Source: Paludibacter sp. (GTDB taxonomy: Bacteria > Bacteroidota > Bacteroidia > Bacteroidales > Paludibacteraceae). From it: 41,762 nt of DNA. A program made the position numbers and the translations under genes. The notes under the pieces were generated by a model. That model made no database searches. It was given only the letters and a program-made list of their open reading frames with translations, and was not told the DNA's origin. This document shows, piece by piece, positions 9,912-19,244 of this stretch; within the stretch, counting starts at the first letter, position 1; the number at the start of each line of letters is the position of its first letter. Location: contig JAAFGX010000030.1 in the NCBI GenBank assembly GCA_010365115.1, positions 1 to 41,762 on the forward strand. Reading direction: 5' to 3'.

Positions 9912-11624
9912 ATGAAAAAAATAAAATTCAGTATAATAGTTTTGATAACAGTTTTGTTTAATAGCTGTTATGACTTTAATGTTGCTCCATACGATACAAT
10001 TGCTCAGGGCAACTTCTGGAAAACCGAAAAAGATGCTAAAGAAGGCGCAATGGCTGTATATGCTCAACTGAAAATGATAGGAGCTTATGGTTATATGCCT
10101 TTGTGGGATACCTATTCTGATATAGCACACGGACCTGGTGGGCCTGTTGAATTAGGAACATTAACCGCAGATTACAGTTTTTTGGTGTCAAATTGGAAAG
10201 ATACCTATGAAGGAGTACATCGTGCCAACAATGTGATAAAAAATGTACAATCAATGGACATTCCTGATTCTGTAAAATCGAGTATTGTAGGAGAAGCATA
10301 TTTTTTACGTGCATTGTATTATTTCCATTTAGTTGATTTATTTGGAGGTGTACCAATATATGATGAAAAATGGGATGTTGCTGAAACATTTAATAAAATG
10401 AATCTGCCACGTAGTAGTGCTGAAACTGTATGGGCTTTTATAATAAGTGATTTAAACAAAGCAGTTACTGCTTTGCCTCTAGCATGGTCAGCAGATAACT
10501 ATGGACGGGCAACAAAAGGTGCGGCTTATGCATTGCGGGGTAAAGCATATTTATATACAAAAGACTGGAAGAATGCTATAGCAGATTTTGAAGAAATTGT
10601 GTATAACAAGTCTTATAACTATAATTATAATTTGTTCTCAAACTATAGCACATTATTTACTTCTGCTGGCCCTATTCCTGGCGATAAAGAAACAATTTTT
10701 GCTATTCAAAACAAAGGGGATTTAGGAGCGCTGTACGGCATGAGACTCGCACGAATTTATGGCACAAGAGGTGCATACGGCGGTGGTCAGTGTACTTGCA
10801 TGCCAACTATTACCATGGCTGACATGTATGAGTACAAGGATGGAAAACCATTTAACTGGAATAATCATATTACTGGATTTAACGAAAACGATGCGATCAA
10901 AAAATCAACGTTCTGGGCAACATTAAATTCGTCAAAAACAGCCATACTTTCGAAACCTGATACTGCTTTGCTCGGAAATATATACAGGGGGCGTGATCCA
11001 AGATTAAATCAATCCGTTATTGTACCATATTCCAGATTTAAAGGTTATGTGGGTACGGCCGATAAAATTCAGCTTTACGTTGTCACTGACGGAGCTACGG
11101 AAACAAACGGATTCCTTCGCCCGGGAAGAGCCTGGTGGCCATATGCGTATCGTAAATTTGTCCCTATCGGAAATATGGGTGGTGCCATAACAAGTCGGGA
11201 TCATACGCCTATAAACTTTCCTATTATTCGACTGGCTGATGTGATATTAATGCTTTCTGAGGCTTTCAATGAAGATAATCAACTTGATAATGCTATTAAA
11301 GAATTAAATAAAGTACGAGCCAGAACTTCAACCAATATGCCCGCTTTAAATAGTGGTGCGGAATGGTTAAATGTAAGTTCAAAAACCGAAATGACCGAAA
11401 GAATCATACGGGAAAGAGCATTTGAATTGTCGGGAGAAGGTCATCGGTTTAGTGATTTAAGAAGATGGAAACTCGCTGCAACATTACTAAATAAAACAGA
11501 AAAAGATCTTCTTGGAAATCTTGTATTTAACAGATTGTTTGCCGATAGGGATTATTTATGGCCAATTCCTTCTGCCGAAATTCAGATGAATCCAAGTTTA
11601 TTGCCTAATAATCCGGGATGGTAA
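9912..11624 (+). CDS. SusD/RagB-like surface glycan-binding lipoprotein
   Basis: This is the partner of SusC that captures glycan at the cell surface. The 570-residue protein has a lipobox (Cys19 in FNSCYD), the early 'NFW.T..DA..G..A.YA' SusD pattern, the 'GEAYFLRALYYFHLVDLFGGVPI' region, TPR-like helices, and the C-terminal RRWK / LWPIPSAEI / NPGW signature. It follows SusC by 12 bases and precedes the lipoprotein at 11643 by 18. Its last about 20 residues are duplicated as a relic at 12550-12657, which shows that another SusD copy once sat in this locus. Confidence 0.96.
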   Translation: MKKIKFSIIVLITVLFNSCYDFNVAPYDTIAQGNFWKTEKDAKEGAMAVYAQLKMIGAYGYMPLWDTYSDIAHGPGGPVELGTLTADYSFLVSNWKDTYEGVHRANNVIKNVQSMDIPDSVKSSIVGEAYFLRALYYFHLVDLFGGVPIYDEKWDVAETFNKMNLPRSSAETVWAFIISDLNKAVTALPLAWSADNYGRATKGAAYALRGKAYLYTKDWKNAIADFEEIVYNKSYNYNYNLFSNYSTLFTSAGPIPGDKETIFAIQNKGDLGALYGMRLARIYGTRGAYGGGQCTCMPTITMADMYEYKDGKPFNWNNHITGFNENDAIKKSTFWATLNSSKTAILSKPDTALLGNIYRGRDPRLNQSVIVPYSRFKGYVGTADKIQLYVVTDGATETNGFLRPGRAWWPYAYRKFVPIGNMGGAITSRDHTPINFPIIRLADVILMLSEAFNEDNQLDNAIKELNKVRARTSTNMPALNSGAEWLNVSSKTEMTERIIRERAFELSGEGHRFSDLRRWKLAATLLNKTEKDLLGNLVFNRLFADRDYLWPIPSAEIQMNPSLLPNNPGW

Positions 11625-11642
11625 GAAATCTCTAATAACAAC

Positions 11643-12503
11643 GTGAAAATGTTTAATGTGAGAATCGTACCTTTTTTGCTCGTCCTTTTACTTTTTGCTT
11701 GTGCTCCTGACACATCAAAAAAGGCAACTGAATTAGATATAAAACCTAATGAAAAGATAGCAGAGGTCAATCTGACAGTAGCCGAGGGAAAGCGGCTAAT
11801 AGCCAAAGGGATTTGTAATAGACCTGATGTTAAGCGAAAATTAAAATCTGGGATTATTGTGATTACAAGAGGTACGACCAACACATACATTGCAGAAGAG
11901 ATGGCTGGTTTGAGTGCTGAGCATGGTCAGTTTGTTACCGGACGTGTGACACCAAGCTCAAAGAGCCTCAAATCAGCATCTAATCAAACATCTGAAATTG
12001 TACTTATCGACGGGAAAAAAGTGGAATTGTCATATATTCATGCTTTACATAAAATGTCAAATGACGACATAATATTTAAAGGAGCAAATATGCTTAATTA
12101 TGAACTGAAACAGGCTGCGGTATGTATCGGGCATAAGACAGGAGGAACAACAGGAGCTTTTAGACCGTACATAAATAAAAATAAAATCAAGTTAATCGTT
12201 CCAATAGGTCTGGAGAAACAAGTCTGGGGAGATCTGGAAGAATACGAACAGTTATTGAAAAAACAATCCATAAGCCATACCGGAATTCCAAAGGTATGGG
12301 TACACCAAAGAGCTGAAATCTTCACGGAAATTGAAGCCATGAAAACTTTTGGAAAAGTGGAAGTAATTCCCTTTGCTGCAGGAGGCATCGCTGGAAGAGA
12401 AGGGGGAATCTCGTTGGCTGTGTATGGAGATTCAACGGAAGTAAACAAAGTGATAAAAGTAGTAAGTCAGGTTCAAGGTGAAAAATTATTTATAATCAAT
12501 TAA
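11643..12503 (+). CDS. Predicted lipoprotein of unknown function with a glycine-rich RGTTN core
   Basis: The 286-residue protein has a clear lipobox (LLLFAC, Cys20), so it should be membrane-anchored. The rest reads like a compact alpha/beta protein: AEGKRLIAKGICNRPDVKR, then GIIVITRGTTNTYIAEE (70-86), IIFKGANMLNY, IGHKTGGTTGAF, LIVPIGLEKQVW, a TEIEAM segment and IPFAAGGIAGREGG near the C-terminus. I have a weak memory of conserved cytoplasmic proteins with this layout, but I cannot name the family. The glycine-rich turns suggest binding of a phosphate or nucleotide-like ligand, which is inference. It sits directly after SusD with an 18-base gap, so it is part of the PUL operon. No carbohydrate-active domain is recognised. 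Confidence 0.75.
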   Translation: MKMFNVRIVPFLLVLLLFACAPDTSKKATELDIKPNEKIAEVNLTVAEGKRLIAKGICNRPDVKRKLKSGIIVITRGTTNTYIAEEMAGLSAEHGQFVTGRVTPSSKSLKSASNQTSEIVLIDGKKVELSYIHALHKMSNDDIIFKGANMLNYELKQAAVCIGHKTGGTTGAFRPYINKNKIKLIVPIGLEKQVWGDLEEYEQLLKKQSISHTGIPKVWVHQRAEIFTEIEAMKTFGKVEVIPFAAGGIAGREGGISLAVYGDSTEVNKVIKVVSQVQGEKLFIIN

Positions 12504-12549
12504 TACATAAAAGCAAATTAACAACTTGAATGTAAATTATATACAGAGA

Positions 12550-12657
12550 ATGAAAAAGAAATTTTTTTTGCAGATTTTTTGCCAAAATTTACGGACAATT
12601 CCTTCTGCTGAAATTCAAATGAACCCAAGCTTATTACCTAATAATCAGGGATGGTGA
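12550..12657 (+). pseudogene. Relic of a SusD C-terminus (35 codons)
   Basis: A 35-codon frame starts with an unrelated MKKKFFLQIFCQN leader. It then reads RTIPSAEIQMNPSLLPNNQGW and stops. The intact SusD at 9912 ends with almost the same residues (IPSAEIQMNPSLLPNNPGW), and the DNA is also nearly the same. A second SusD gene therefore existed here and was deleted except for its last about 60 bases. The leader may be part of another deleted gene's start. Confidence 0.75.
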
Positions 12658-12675
12658 TCATTAAATACATTAGTA

Positions 12676-13131
12676 GTGAAGATTATTATGAAAATAAAGA
12701 ATATAATATGTCCACTTTTTTTAGGACGTGACAGTATTCATCCCGCAGAAAAAGAAACTATTTCAAAACGCCTTTCATATTGGGCTTTGTCTGAAACATA
12801 TGGATTTAAAGGTATTTCATATAAAAATCCATACTTTAAGAGTGCAGTAGTGACTGATTCTGTAATATTGGTTTCGTTCGAGAATCTTGGTATGGGACTT
12901 ACAACTTATGGAAAAGAACTTTCAAATGTAGAGGTTGCACCTGAAGACAAGGTGTTTCACCCTGCAAAAGCTACTATTGTAAAAAAACACATTAGCGTTT
13001 TTGAACCACAAGTTAGTAAACCTGTGGCTGTCCGATATGGCTTTTGCAACTTTCCAAAAGGGACTGGATTCCTTTACAATACTGCAGGCTTGCCTGTACC
13101 CTCTTTTCAGTCAGATGATTGGGATAAATGA
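12676..13131 (+). pseudogene. C-terminal relic of a sialate O-acetylesterase-like (SASA/CE20-type) protein
   Basis: The frame (GTG at 12676 or ATG at 12688) encodes 151 residues that match only the C-terminal third of SASA-type acetylesterases as I know them: IHPAEKETISKRLSYWALS, a YKNPYFKSAVV..DSVILVSF strand pair, GLTTYGKEL, VAVRYGFCNFP and GFLYNTAGLPVPSF. The N-terminal part, with the catalytic Ser block, is missing, as is any signal peptide. The Asp usually found just before IHP is a Ser here. It lies directly after the SusD relic, so a former SusD-esterase gene pair was cut down by one or more deletions. It may still be transcribed but is unlikely to be an active enzyme. Confidence 0.75.
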
Positions 13132-13145
13132 AAATTTAATTAAAG

Positions 13146-14360
13146 ATGACATTAAAAATAAGTTTTAAAGTGTTCTTAGGTGCATTACTCCTGTTTATAT
13201 TACAGCCAGTTGATGCAAAAGTGTATTCTGACGATCTAAAAACAATCGAAATTAGAAAGGTTGTAAATAAAGCAATTTCCTGGCAAAGGGAAAATATGCC
13301 GACAAAAGATCGTGAAATTTGGAATCCTCAATTTACAGGATGGTCTGATGGTGTATTCTTTGGTGCTTTAGCCGATTGGGCAGAGTATGATAACAGTCTT
13401 AAAATAAGAGAATGGTATGAATCTATTGCTGAGAAAAATCGTTGGCAGGTATCAAGCCCGACCCTCAATCCGGCTAATGATATTGCCGTATCACTAATGT
13501 ATGGGAGAATTTGGCTGAATAATCCTCAGAAAAAAATATTGGTTAATAGTGTGGATGATTGGGAAATTGAAACGGTAAAAAAATTATTTGGGGGATGGAT
13601 TTCTTTGATACCGACTATCGAGAGACTTGATTATCAGATGAAGTATTATCCTGAAACGAGTGATTTATCATTTAAAAATCCTGAAAATCATCAGCGTTGG
13701 AGTTGGTGTGATGCCCTTTATATGGCAGCCCCTACTTATGCTTTATTTGCTAATATCACAGGAAATGATGATTACCGTGAATTTATGAACCGTGAATTTT
13801 GGTTTACAACAGAAATGCTTTACGATACACAGGAGCACCTTTTCTTCCGGGACACCCGTTTTTTTACAATGAAAGAAGCAAACGGAGCAAAAGTATTTTG
13901 GGGTAGAGGCAACGGTTGGGTGGTTGCTGCTATTGCACGTATTTTACAATATTTACCCGCTGATTATCCCGACAGACCAAGATATGAGAAGCTTTTCAGC
14001 GAATTAATGGCACGTTTGGTAACTTTGCAGGATTCAAAAGGATACTGGCATACCAGTTTGCTGGATACTGTCAAATACGTGTCACCCGAAACGAGTGCAA
14101 CCGGTTTTATCAGTTACGCTCTGTGGTGGGGTATAAATAATGGTGTTTTGAGTGAAAAAGACTATCTTCCTTATGCAAAAAAATCTTGGTCCGCAATGGT
14201 CTCTGCTGTGCATAAGAATGGTAAGTTGGGTTATGTACAGCCTATTGGAGATGCCCCGGAGAATATATCAAAGGATAAAAACGAAGTTTATGGTACTGCG
14301 GCACTTATGATGGCCGGACTCGAAGCTGCAAAGTATGTAAGCAAATCAACCCAAAAATAA
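13146..14360 (+). CDS. GH105 unsaturated rhamnogalacturonyl/glucuronyl hydrolase
   Basis: GH105 enzymes remove delta-4,5-unsaturated uronic acids from lyase products, classically those linked to rhamnose (YteR/YesR type). The 404-residue protein has a signal peptide (cleavage near Ala24, VDA) and looks periplasmic. Family motifs include GWSDGVFFGAL (65-75), NDIAVSLMYG with Asp112, the catalytic-type RWSWCDALYMAAP with Asp189, and WGRGNGWVVAA (252-262). It starts 15 bases after the esterase relic and ends 23 bases before the UroD-like gene. With GH88 at 5525 the locus has two different unsaturated uronyl hydrolases, which suggests two kinds of uronate linkage. Confidence 0.92.
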   Translation: MTLKISFKVFLGALLLFILQPVDAKVYSDDLKTIEIRKVVNKAISWQRENMPTKDREIWNPQFTGWSDGVFFGALADWAEYDNSLKIREWYESIAEKNRWQVSSPTLNPANDIAVSLMYGRIWLNNPQKKILVNSVDDWEIETVKKLFGGWISLIPTIERLDYQMKYYPETSDLSFKNPENHQRWSWCDALYMAAPTYALFANITGNDDYREFMNREFWFTTEMLYDTQEHLFFRDTRFFTMKEANGAKVFWGRGNGWVVAAIARILQYLPADYPDRPRYEKLFSELMARLVTLQDSKGYWHTSLLDTVKYVSPETSATGFISYALWWGINNGVLSEKDYLPYAKKSWSAMVSAVHKNGKLGYVQPIGDAPENISKDKNEVYGTAALMMAGLEAAKYVSKSTQK

Positions 14361-14382
14361 TTATTCTAAAAATTAAAATACC

Positions 14383-15483
14383 ATGAATTCACGCGAAAGA
14401 GTATTAACAGCCTTTAAAAAATTGCCGGGATTACCTGACAGAGTCCCGATACAATTTGATTTATGTCGCCAGCTGAGTGACCATTTTGCAGAAAAACTCG
14501 GCATTGCTGCTCTTTATACAGAAAACCCGTACGAAGATGTAACTTACCGAATCAGTGCTAACGAAATACGTATTGCATTGGGTAGCGATGTGGTGGTTAC
14601 AGGAGCTTCGGTTTCCGACGATTACAAGATTGTGAAAAATGCCGACGGCACTTGGCTTAACGAGTATCAAATGAGGATGCGTCGAGGTGATATATACGTC
14701 GAAGTATTGGAATACCCCTTGTCAAATGCCCAAAGTAAAGCTGATATAAACAACTTCTGTTTCCCAGATCCTAATTCTTCCGGACGCTTTCGTGATGCCG
14801 AAGCCTTGATTGCCAAATTTAAAAAAGATTACTTTATTATCGGTGATATTGAAGTTACTGTTTTCTCACTTGGACACCAATTAGTAGGCATGGAAAAGTT
14901 GTTGGTCGATATGATGTTAGAAGCTGAGTATGTCGTTCCTTTGTTCGAAGCTTGTGGAGAATATCAGACAAAAATTGGCCTTGAACTCATAAAGAGAGGC
15001 GTAGATGCGATATGGTTTGGCGACGATTTTGGAACACAAATGAGTTTGATTATTTCACCCGAAACATTCCGTTCACAACTGAAACCTATTTATAAAAAAA
15101 TGATTCAGACGTTTAAAGAAGCAAATCCAGACATTATTCCTATCTTACATTGCGATGGTGCTGTAGCCGAATTGCTTGACGACATTAAAGAAATTGGGTT
15201 TGAAGTTTTTAATCCTGTACAACCGGGAGTCCCCGGACATTTACCTCAGGATATGAAAGACCGCTTTGGTGAGAAATTTGCTTTTTGGGGGGCAATTGAC
15301 CAGCAGGAATTATTACCCAACGGAACTGATGAAGATTTAGAGAAAGATATCATTGAAAAAATCAGCGTTTTAGGGAAAGATGGTGGTTATATGATTGCAC
15401 CTGCTCACATTTTGCAAAACGACGTATCTCCTGAGCGTGTGCTCAAATTTATAGAACTTTGTAAGAAGTATGGTAACTATTAA
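14383..15483 (+). CDS. UroD-like (MtaA/MtvB superfamily) protein inside the PUL
   Basis: The 366-residue protein has a uroporphyrinogen-decarboxylase-type TIM barrel. It starts MNSRERVLTA like many members outside haem synthesis, and has no signal peptide, so it is cytoplasmic. Visible motifs: GDDFGTQM (213-220), ILHCDGAV with His256-x-Asp258 where thiol methyltransferases have His-x-Cys, EVFNPVQPG, FWGAIDQQ and APAHILQND near the end. True HemE proteins lack this arrangement. Relatives include the corrinoid methyltransferases MtaA, CmuA and MtvB; the last demethylates methoxyl groups. Position between GH105 and the lyases, and a paralog at 32374 beside the corrinoid genes, suggest a role in demethylating a sugar released by this PUL. 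That is inference; it is not shown to be a methyltransferase. Confidence 0.8.
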   Translation: MNSRERVLTAFKKLPGLPDRVPIQFDLCRQLSDHFAEKLGIAALYTENPYEDVTYRISANEIRIALGSDVVVTGASVSDDYKIVKNADGTWLNEYQMRMRRGDIYVEVLEYPLSNAQSKADINNFCFPDPNSSGRFRDAEALIAKFKKDYFIIGDIEVTVFSLGHQLVGMEKLLVDMMLEAEYVVPLFEACGEYQTKIGLELIKRGVDAIWFGDDFGTQMSLIISPETFRSQLKPIYKKMIQTFKEANPDIIPILHCDGAVAELLDDIKEIGFEVFNPVQPGVPGHLPQDMKDRFGEKFAFWGAIDQQELLPNGTDEDLEKDIIEKISVLGKDGGYMIAPAHILQNDVSPERVLKFIELCKKYGNY

Positions 15484-15540
15484 ATTGGTTCCTGGAAATA
15501 ATCTCAACTAATTATTAAAATTAACATAAAATCACATAAA

Positions 15541-16788
15541 ATGAAAAGTAAATTGTCAATGATAATCATATTCTTAGCTGTATGTTTAACTACCATTTCA
15601 GCACAAGATTTGAAAATAAAAATTTGCAAAGAATATCCCAGATTAATTATGTCGAAGCAAGATATCTCACAAATGCGTAAAAACATTAAGAGTGGTGATG
15701 AACCCTGGAAAAGTACATGGATTGAGTTTAAAAGTACTGTTGACAAGTATTTAAGCCCATCATGGAAAATTAATGTCTATAAAGGTAATGACGTAACTGT
15801 ATTTTATAAAAAAACAATTCGTGATGCTTCCGCTGCGCGTGATTTGGCACTGGCTTACCATATAACAAAAGATAAAAAATATGCGGAAAAATCTGTTCAA
15901 ATTATGGAAGCGTGGATAGCCCCCGACACTTTACCTGCAAGTTATTTCGATCCTGAGATTGCTTATCCGAATATGGGCATGATGGTAGCACGGAGTACTT
16001 TCCCGTTTCTTTATGCCTATGATTTATTAATGGCAGATAAGCTGGTGAGTGAAAAGACACAGAAACGATTTGCTGAATGGATGAGAATTTGCGAAGTGAG
16101 AATAAAAGAAGGTGCAAAACGTTGGGAAGACAATAATTTTTTCGATAAACAATATTATCAAAATCACCTTGTTGCAGATGCTATGGGTTTAATGGGAATT
16201 GGCATCATTCTAAATGACGTAAATCTGGTTCAATATGCAGTTGATTCTAAAGATAATAATAGAGATGTCCTTGACCTTATTGAAGGTATGATTTTAATAG
16301 AAGGTCAGGAACCCTATTACCGTGAGCCAATTAAATTACCTACACAAACTGGTGAAATTATGGATCGCTATAGACATTACGAAATTGGAGGTCAATGGCA
16401 AGATTACGTAACATCCCCTAACAGAGGACTACAATATTGTGGATTGTCAACCATTTTATTAATGATAAGTGCTGAAATGGGACGTAATAATGGAATTGAC
16501 TTATACAATTGGAAAGCTAAAACCGGAGAACAAATAAAATTACCACTCAGTTATTATGCAGATTTTTATATCACCAAGGATGCTTCTATTAAAGGTGGAT
16601 TTTATAAGGGAGAAGATTCATGGATCAATGTAAATGAAAGCACAAATTATAGTATATGGGAAGTTGGCTACTCTCGTTATCCCAGAGAAAAGAAATTTGC
16701 CGAAGTACTGAAATCTAATAAAAGAGGGTCTCAAGAACTGCATTTACTTGGTCCTGTAACGTTGACACATGGAAAAAAAACTAACTAA
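15541..16788 (+). CDS. Alginate lyase superfamily protein (subgroup A), secreted
   Basis: This is a polysaccharide lyase-like protein with the PF05426-type alpha-barrel (alginate lyase, and PL38-type glucuronan lyases). It would cut 1,4-linked uronic acid chains by beta-elimination. It has 415 residues, a signal peptide ending ISAQ (about residue 22) and no T9SS tail, so it is periplasmic. Expected catalytic residues are present: Asn208-His209 in YYQNHLVADAMG and Tyr277/His279 in GEIMDRYRHY. It shares long near-identical DNA with the gene at 22241. It begins the run of six paralogs; the next gene starts 4 bases after its stop. Uronate specificity cannot be decided from sequence. Confidence 0.85.
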   Translation: MKSKLSMIIIFLAVCLTTISAQDLKIKICKEYPRLIMSKQDISQMRKNIKSGDEPWKSTWIEFKSTVDKYLSPSWKINVYKGNDVTVFYKKTIRDASAARDLALAYHITKDKKYAEKSVQIMEAWIAPDTLPASYFDPEIAYPNMGMMVARSTFPFLYAYDLLMADKLVSEKTQKRFAEWMRICEVRIKEGAKRWEDNNFFDKQYYQNHLVADAMGLMGIGIILNDVNLVQYAVDSKDNNRDVLDLIEGMILIEGQEPYYREPIKLPTQTGEIMDRYRHYEIGGQWQDYVTSPNRGLQYCGLSTILLMISAEMGRNNGIDLYNWKAKTGEQIKLPLSYYADFYITKDASIKGGFYKGEDSWINVNESTNYSIWEVGYSRYPREKKFAEVLKSNKRGSQELHLLGPVTLTHGKKTN

Positions 16789-16792
16789 AAAA

Positions 16793-18298
16793 ATGAGAAA
16801 GTTCAGACATTTAGCTTGTGTTTTAATGGCTGTTACATGCTCGATTTTTGGGCATGCAACAATTAATGATTATACTAAGGATTCAAACTCTACAATTGTA
16901 ATGAATTCAGATAGTTTGGGGATACACCCATCAATTCTTTATAACAAAGAAAAAATAGATAAACTAAAGATAGCCATTACCAACCAGCAAGAACCTTTTT
17001 ATTCTACATGGTTAAATCTTAAATCATATTGTGATGGAAAATTAAGTTATGTACCTGTCCCCTATACAGGAAACAATTCAGCTGACTATTACGAAAAAAT
17101 GTTACTACCGGCATCAGTTGTCCGAAATCTTGCAATGGCATATCAACTATCTGGAAATCTTGCTTACGGACAGAAATGTGTACAAATACTCTCTAATTTC
17201 GCCACAGCATGTACCGGAAAACTCTTTGATTTTAATACTGATTATCCGAATCAATCTATGAAAGTGGCAAGAGCATCATTCCCGTTTGTTTGTGCCTATG
17301 ATTTGCTTATAAATACAGGATTAATTGATGCTACAACAAAGATACAAGTTCATGCTTGGTTTCGCCAAATTGAAAAACAGGTAAAAGATGGTGAAATAGA
17401 ATGGGCTAATAACAATTATTTCGATCGTCAATACTTCAATAACCACTTAGTGGCGCATACCATGTCATTACTTTCAATTGGAATTGCATTAGATGATTCT
17501 CAATTAATACAGTATGCAGTTGACTCCAAAGAATGTCCACGCGATGTAGTTGAGTTAATTCAGGGAATGATTTTGATGAATGGCGACATGGATTGTGCCA
17601 GGGTTGCTGACAAACCAAAAGAAAATGGAGAAATTATAGATAGATACAGACATTTTACTGCAGGGGGAAGAGGTTTGCAATATGCATCTTTGGTGTTAAA
17701 CCTATTTTCTCCAATTAGTCTTATGTGTACGCATCGCGGATGGAATTTATTTGAATACACCGCTCCTCCTGGAGAAAATCTACAATTGTCATACAACTAT
17801 TATTCCGACTTCTGGCGTACAAAAGACTCATCGATAAAAGGTGGTTATTACGGTCCACATGCACAAGAGGATGCACGACTCGCAGCCCCAGCAGATTTCA
17901 TTGGAAACTTTGAAGTTGGATTGGCTTATTATCCAAATAGTAAACAACTCAAAGATGTGGTTGAAAGCTTTAATCGTGCCAGTCAACATATCGATTTGTT
18001 AGGTTATACCGCTTTTTTTGCAGTCCCTACAATCTCAACAGACGAAAAAATAAATAGATTCCAATCTGAAGAAATAAAATTATTTTATTCTGATGGGAAA
18101 ATTCATCTCCAAAATACATCGAATAATAATGGCGAGATCCAAATATTTAATATCTCTGGACAGCTTCTTTATAAATTTGATTTCAAGTTTGAAAGCCATT
18201 CAATAATTAACAAGAAATTGGGCTCAGGAATTTATCTAATAAGAGTTATAACTTCTCGAAATCGAGAAGTTACCAAATTGATTATTAGCAGTAATTAA
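16793..18298 (+). CDS. Alginate lyase superfamily protein (subgroup B) with T9SS sorting domain
   Basis: I chose the ATG at 16793 because it gives a proper signal peptide (MRKFRHLACVLMAVTCSIFG). The frame is open to 16769, overlapping the previous gene. The 501-residue protein has the lyase barrel, with Asn217-His218 in YFNNHLVAHTMS and Tyr285 in GEIIDRYRHF. A C-terminal T9SS-type sorting domain follows (about 415-501: 'KLFYSDGKIHLQN', 'IQIFNISGQLLY', 'SGIYLIRV', ending TKLIISSN). It should be exported and attached to the surface or released. Its C-terminal lyase segment was the template of the pseudogene at 19319. Likely role: depolymerisation outside the cell. Confidence 0.86.
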   Translation: MRKFRHLACVLMAVTCSIFGHATINDYTKDSNSTIVMNSDSLGIHPSILYNKEKIDKLKIAITNQQEPFYSTWLNLKSYCDGKLSYVPVPYTGNNSADYYEKMLLPASVVRNLAMAYQLSGNLAYGQKCVQILSNFATACTGKLFDFNTDYPNQSMKVARASFPFVCAYDLLINTGLIDATTKIQVHAWFRQIEKQVKDGEIEWANNNYFDRQYFNNHLVAHTMSLLSIGIALDDSQLIQYAVDSKECPRDVVELIQGMILMNGDMDCARVADKPKENGEIIDRYRHFTAGGRGLQYASLVLNLFSPISLMCTHRGWNLFEYTAPPGENLQLSYNYYSDFWRTKDSSIKGGYYGPHAQEDARLAAPADFIGNFEVGLAYYPNSKQLKDVVESFNRASQHIDLLGYTAFFAVPTISTDEKINRFQSEEIKLFYSDGKIHLQNTSNNNGEIQIFNISGQLLYKFDFKFESHSIINKKLGSGIYLIRVITSRNREVTKLIISSN

Positions 18299-18352
18299 TT
18301 TGTCTAAATTTATCTGGAATTCAATATTTGTTTAACAAACAAATTTAATATT

Positions 18353-19237
18353 ATGAGACTATCAATTAGCAAACATTTACAGTTACTTTTCATTATTTCA
18401 ATTTGGACATGCATAACACAGGTAAATGGTCAAGGCGTAATAAAAATATTAGCAATTGGAAATAGTTTTTCAGAAGATGCAACCGAATCATATTTTGATG
18501 ATTTAGCCAAGGCAGATAACGTAAATATTATTATTGGTGATATGGTTATAGGAGGTTGTAGTGTTGAAACACATTGGAATAATGCCAAGGCTAACAATGC
18601 AACTTATTCGTACCGTAAAATTGTGAACGGATTAAAAACCAAAGTAAGCAACAAAACCCTTAAAGAGGCAATCGAGGAGGAATCTTGGGATTATATTACT
18701 TTTCAGCAGGTTAGTCAATATTCTGGTAAATATACTACCTATTTTCCATATCTTCCTAATTTACTGGATTATGTAAAAACTCTTTCTACAAATCCAAATG
18801 TACAATTTTGTTTGCACCGCACATGGGCCTATAGCGAAAATTCAACTCATTCGGAATATGATTATTATCAGAAAAATCAGATGATAATGTATGATTCAAT
18901 TGTTGATGTTACAAATAAGGTTGCAGATAAGGTTGGAATTAATATAATTATCCCTTCAGGAACTGCTATTCAGAATGGACGTAGCAGTTATATTGGTGAT
19001 AATTTTAATAGAGATGGTTACCATTTGACATTGGGGTTGGGCCGCTATATCGCAGCATGTACCTGGTATGAAAAATTATTGGGAAAATCAGTTATTGATA
19101 ATACATTCATTCCAGCGGGTGTCTCGACCAGAGAAGCAAAAATAGCGCAGAATGCGGCCCATTATGCTATTGAAAAACCAGATGCTGTAACCTCAATGGC
19201 TAATTTTGTTCCTGACACTCTACTATTGGGTGAATAA
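18353..19237 (+). CDS. DUF4886 SGNH-hydrolase-like esterase
   Basis: The 294-residue protein has a signal peptide (cleavage near residue 26, VNGQ). The SGNH nucleophile block is IGNSFSED (Ser38 in GNSFS), followed by WDYITFQQVSQYSG and a C-terminal DGYHLT block with Asp221 and His224 as the usual Asp/His pair. DUF4886 proteins are common in Bacteroidota PULs and are thought to remove acyl groups from glycans; that is family-level knowledge, not shown here. It sits between two lyases. It may replace the lost esterase whose relic is at 12676. Confidence 0.82.
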   Translation: MRLSISKHLQLLFIISIWTCITQVNGQGVIKILAIGNSFSEDATESYFDDLAKADNVNIIIGDMVIGGCSVETHWNNAKANNATYSYRKIVNGLKTKVSNKTLKEAIEEESWDYITFQQVSQYSGKYTTYFPYLPNLLDYVKTLSTNPNVQFCLHRTWAYSENSTHSEYDYYQKNQMIMYDSIVDVTNKVADKVGINIIIPSGTAIQNGRSSYIGDNFNRDGYHLTLGLGRYIAACTWYEKLLGKSVIDNTFIPAGVSTREAKIAQNAAHYAIEKPDAVTSMANFVPDTLLLGE

Positions 19238-19244
19238 CCTAACA

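Noticed and set aside
14383..15483. Haem-synthesis HemE (uroporphyrinogen decarboxylase)
   Set aside because: The N-terminus, the DDFGTQ block and the PUL context are those of the UroD-like methyltransferase-related group, and two further divergent members lie in the same window.
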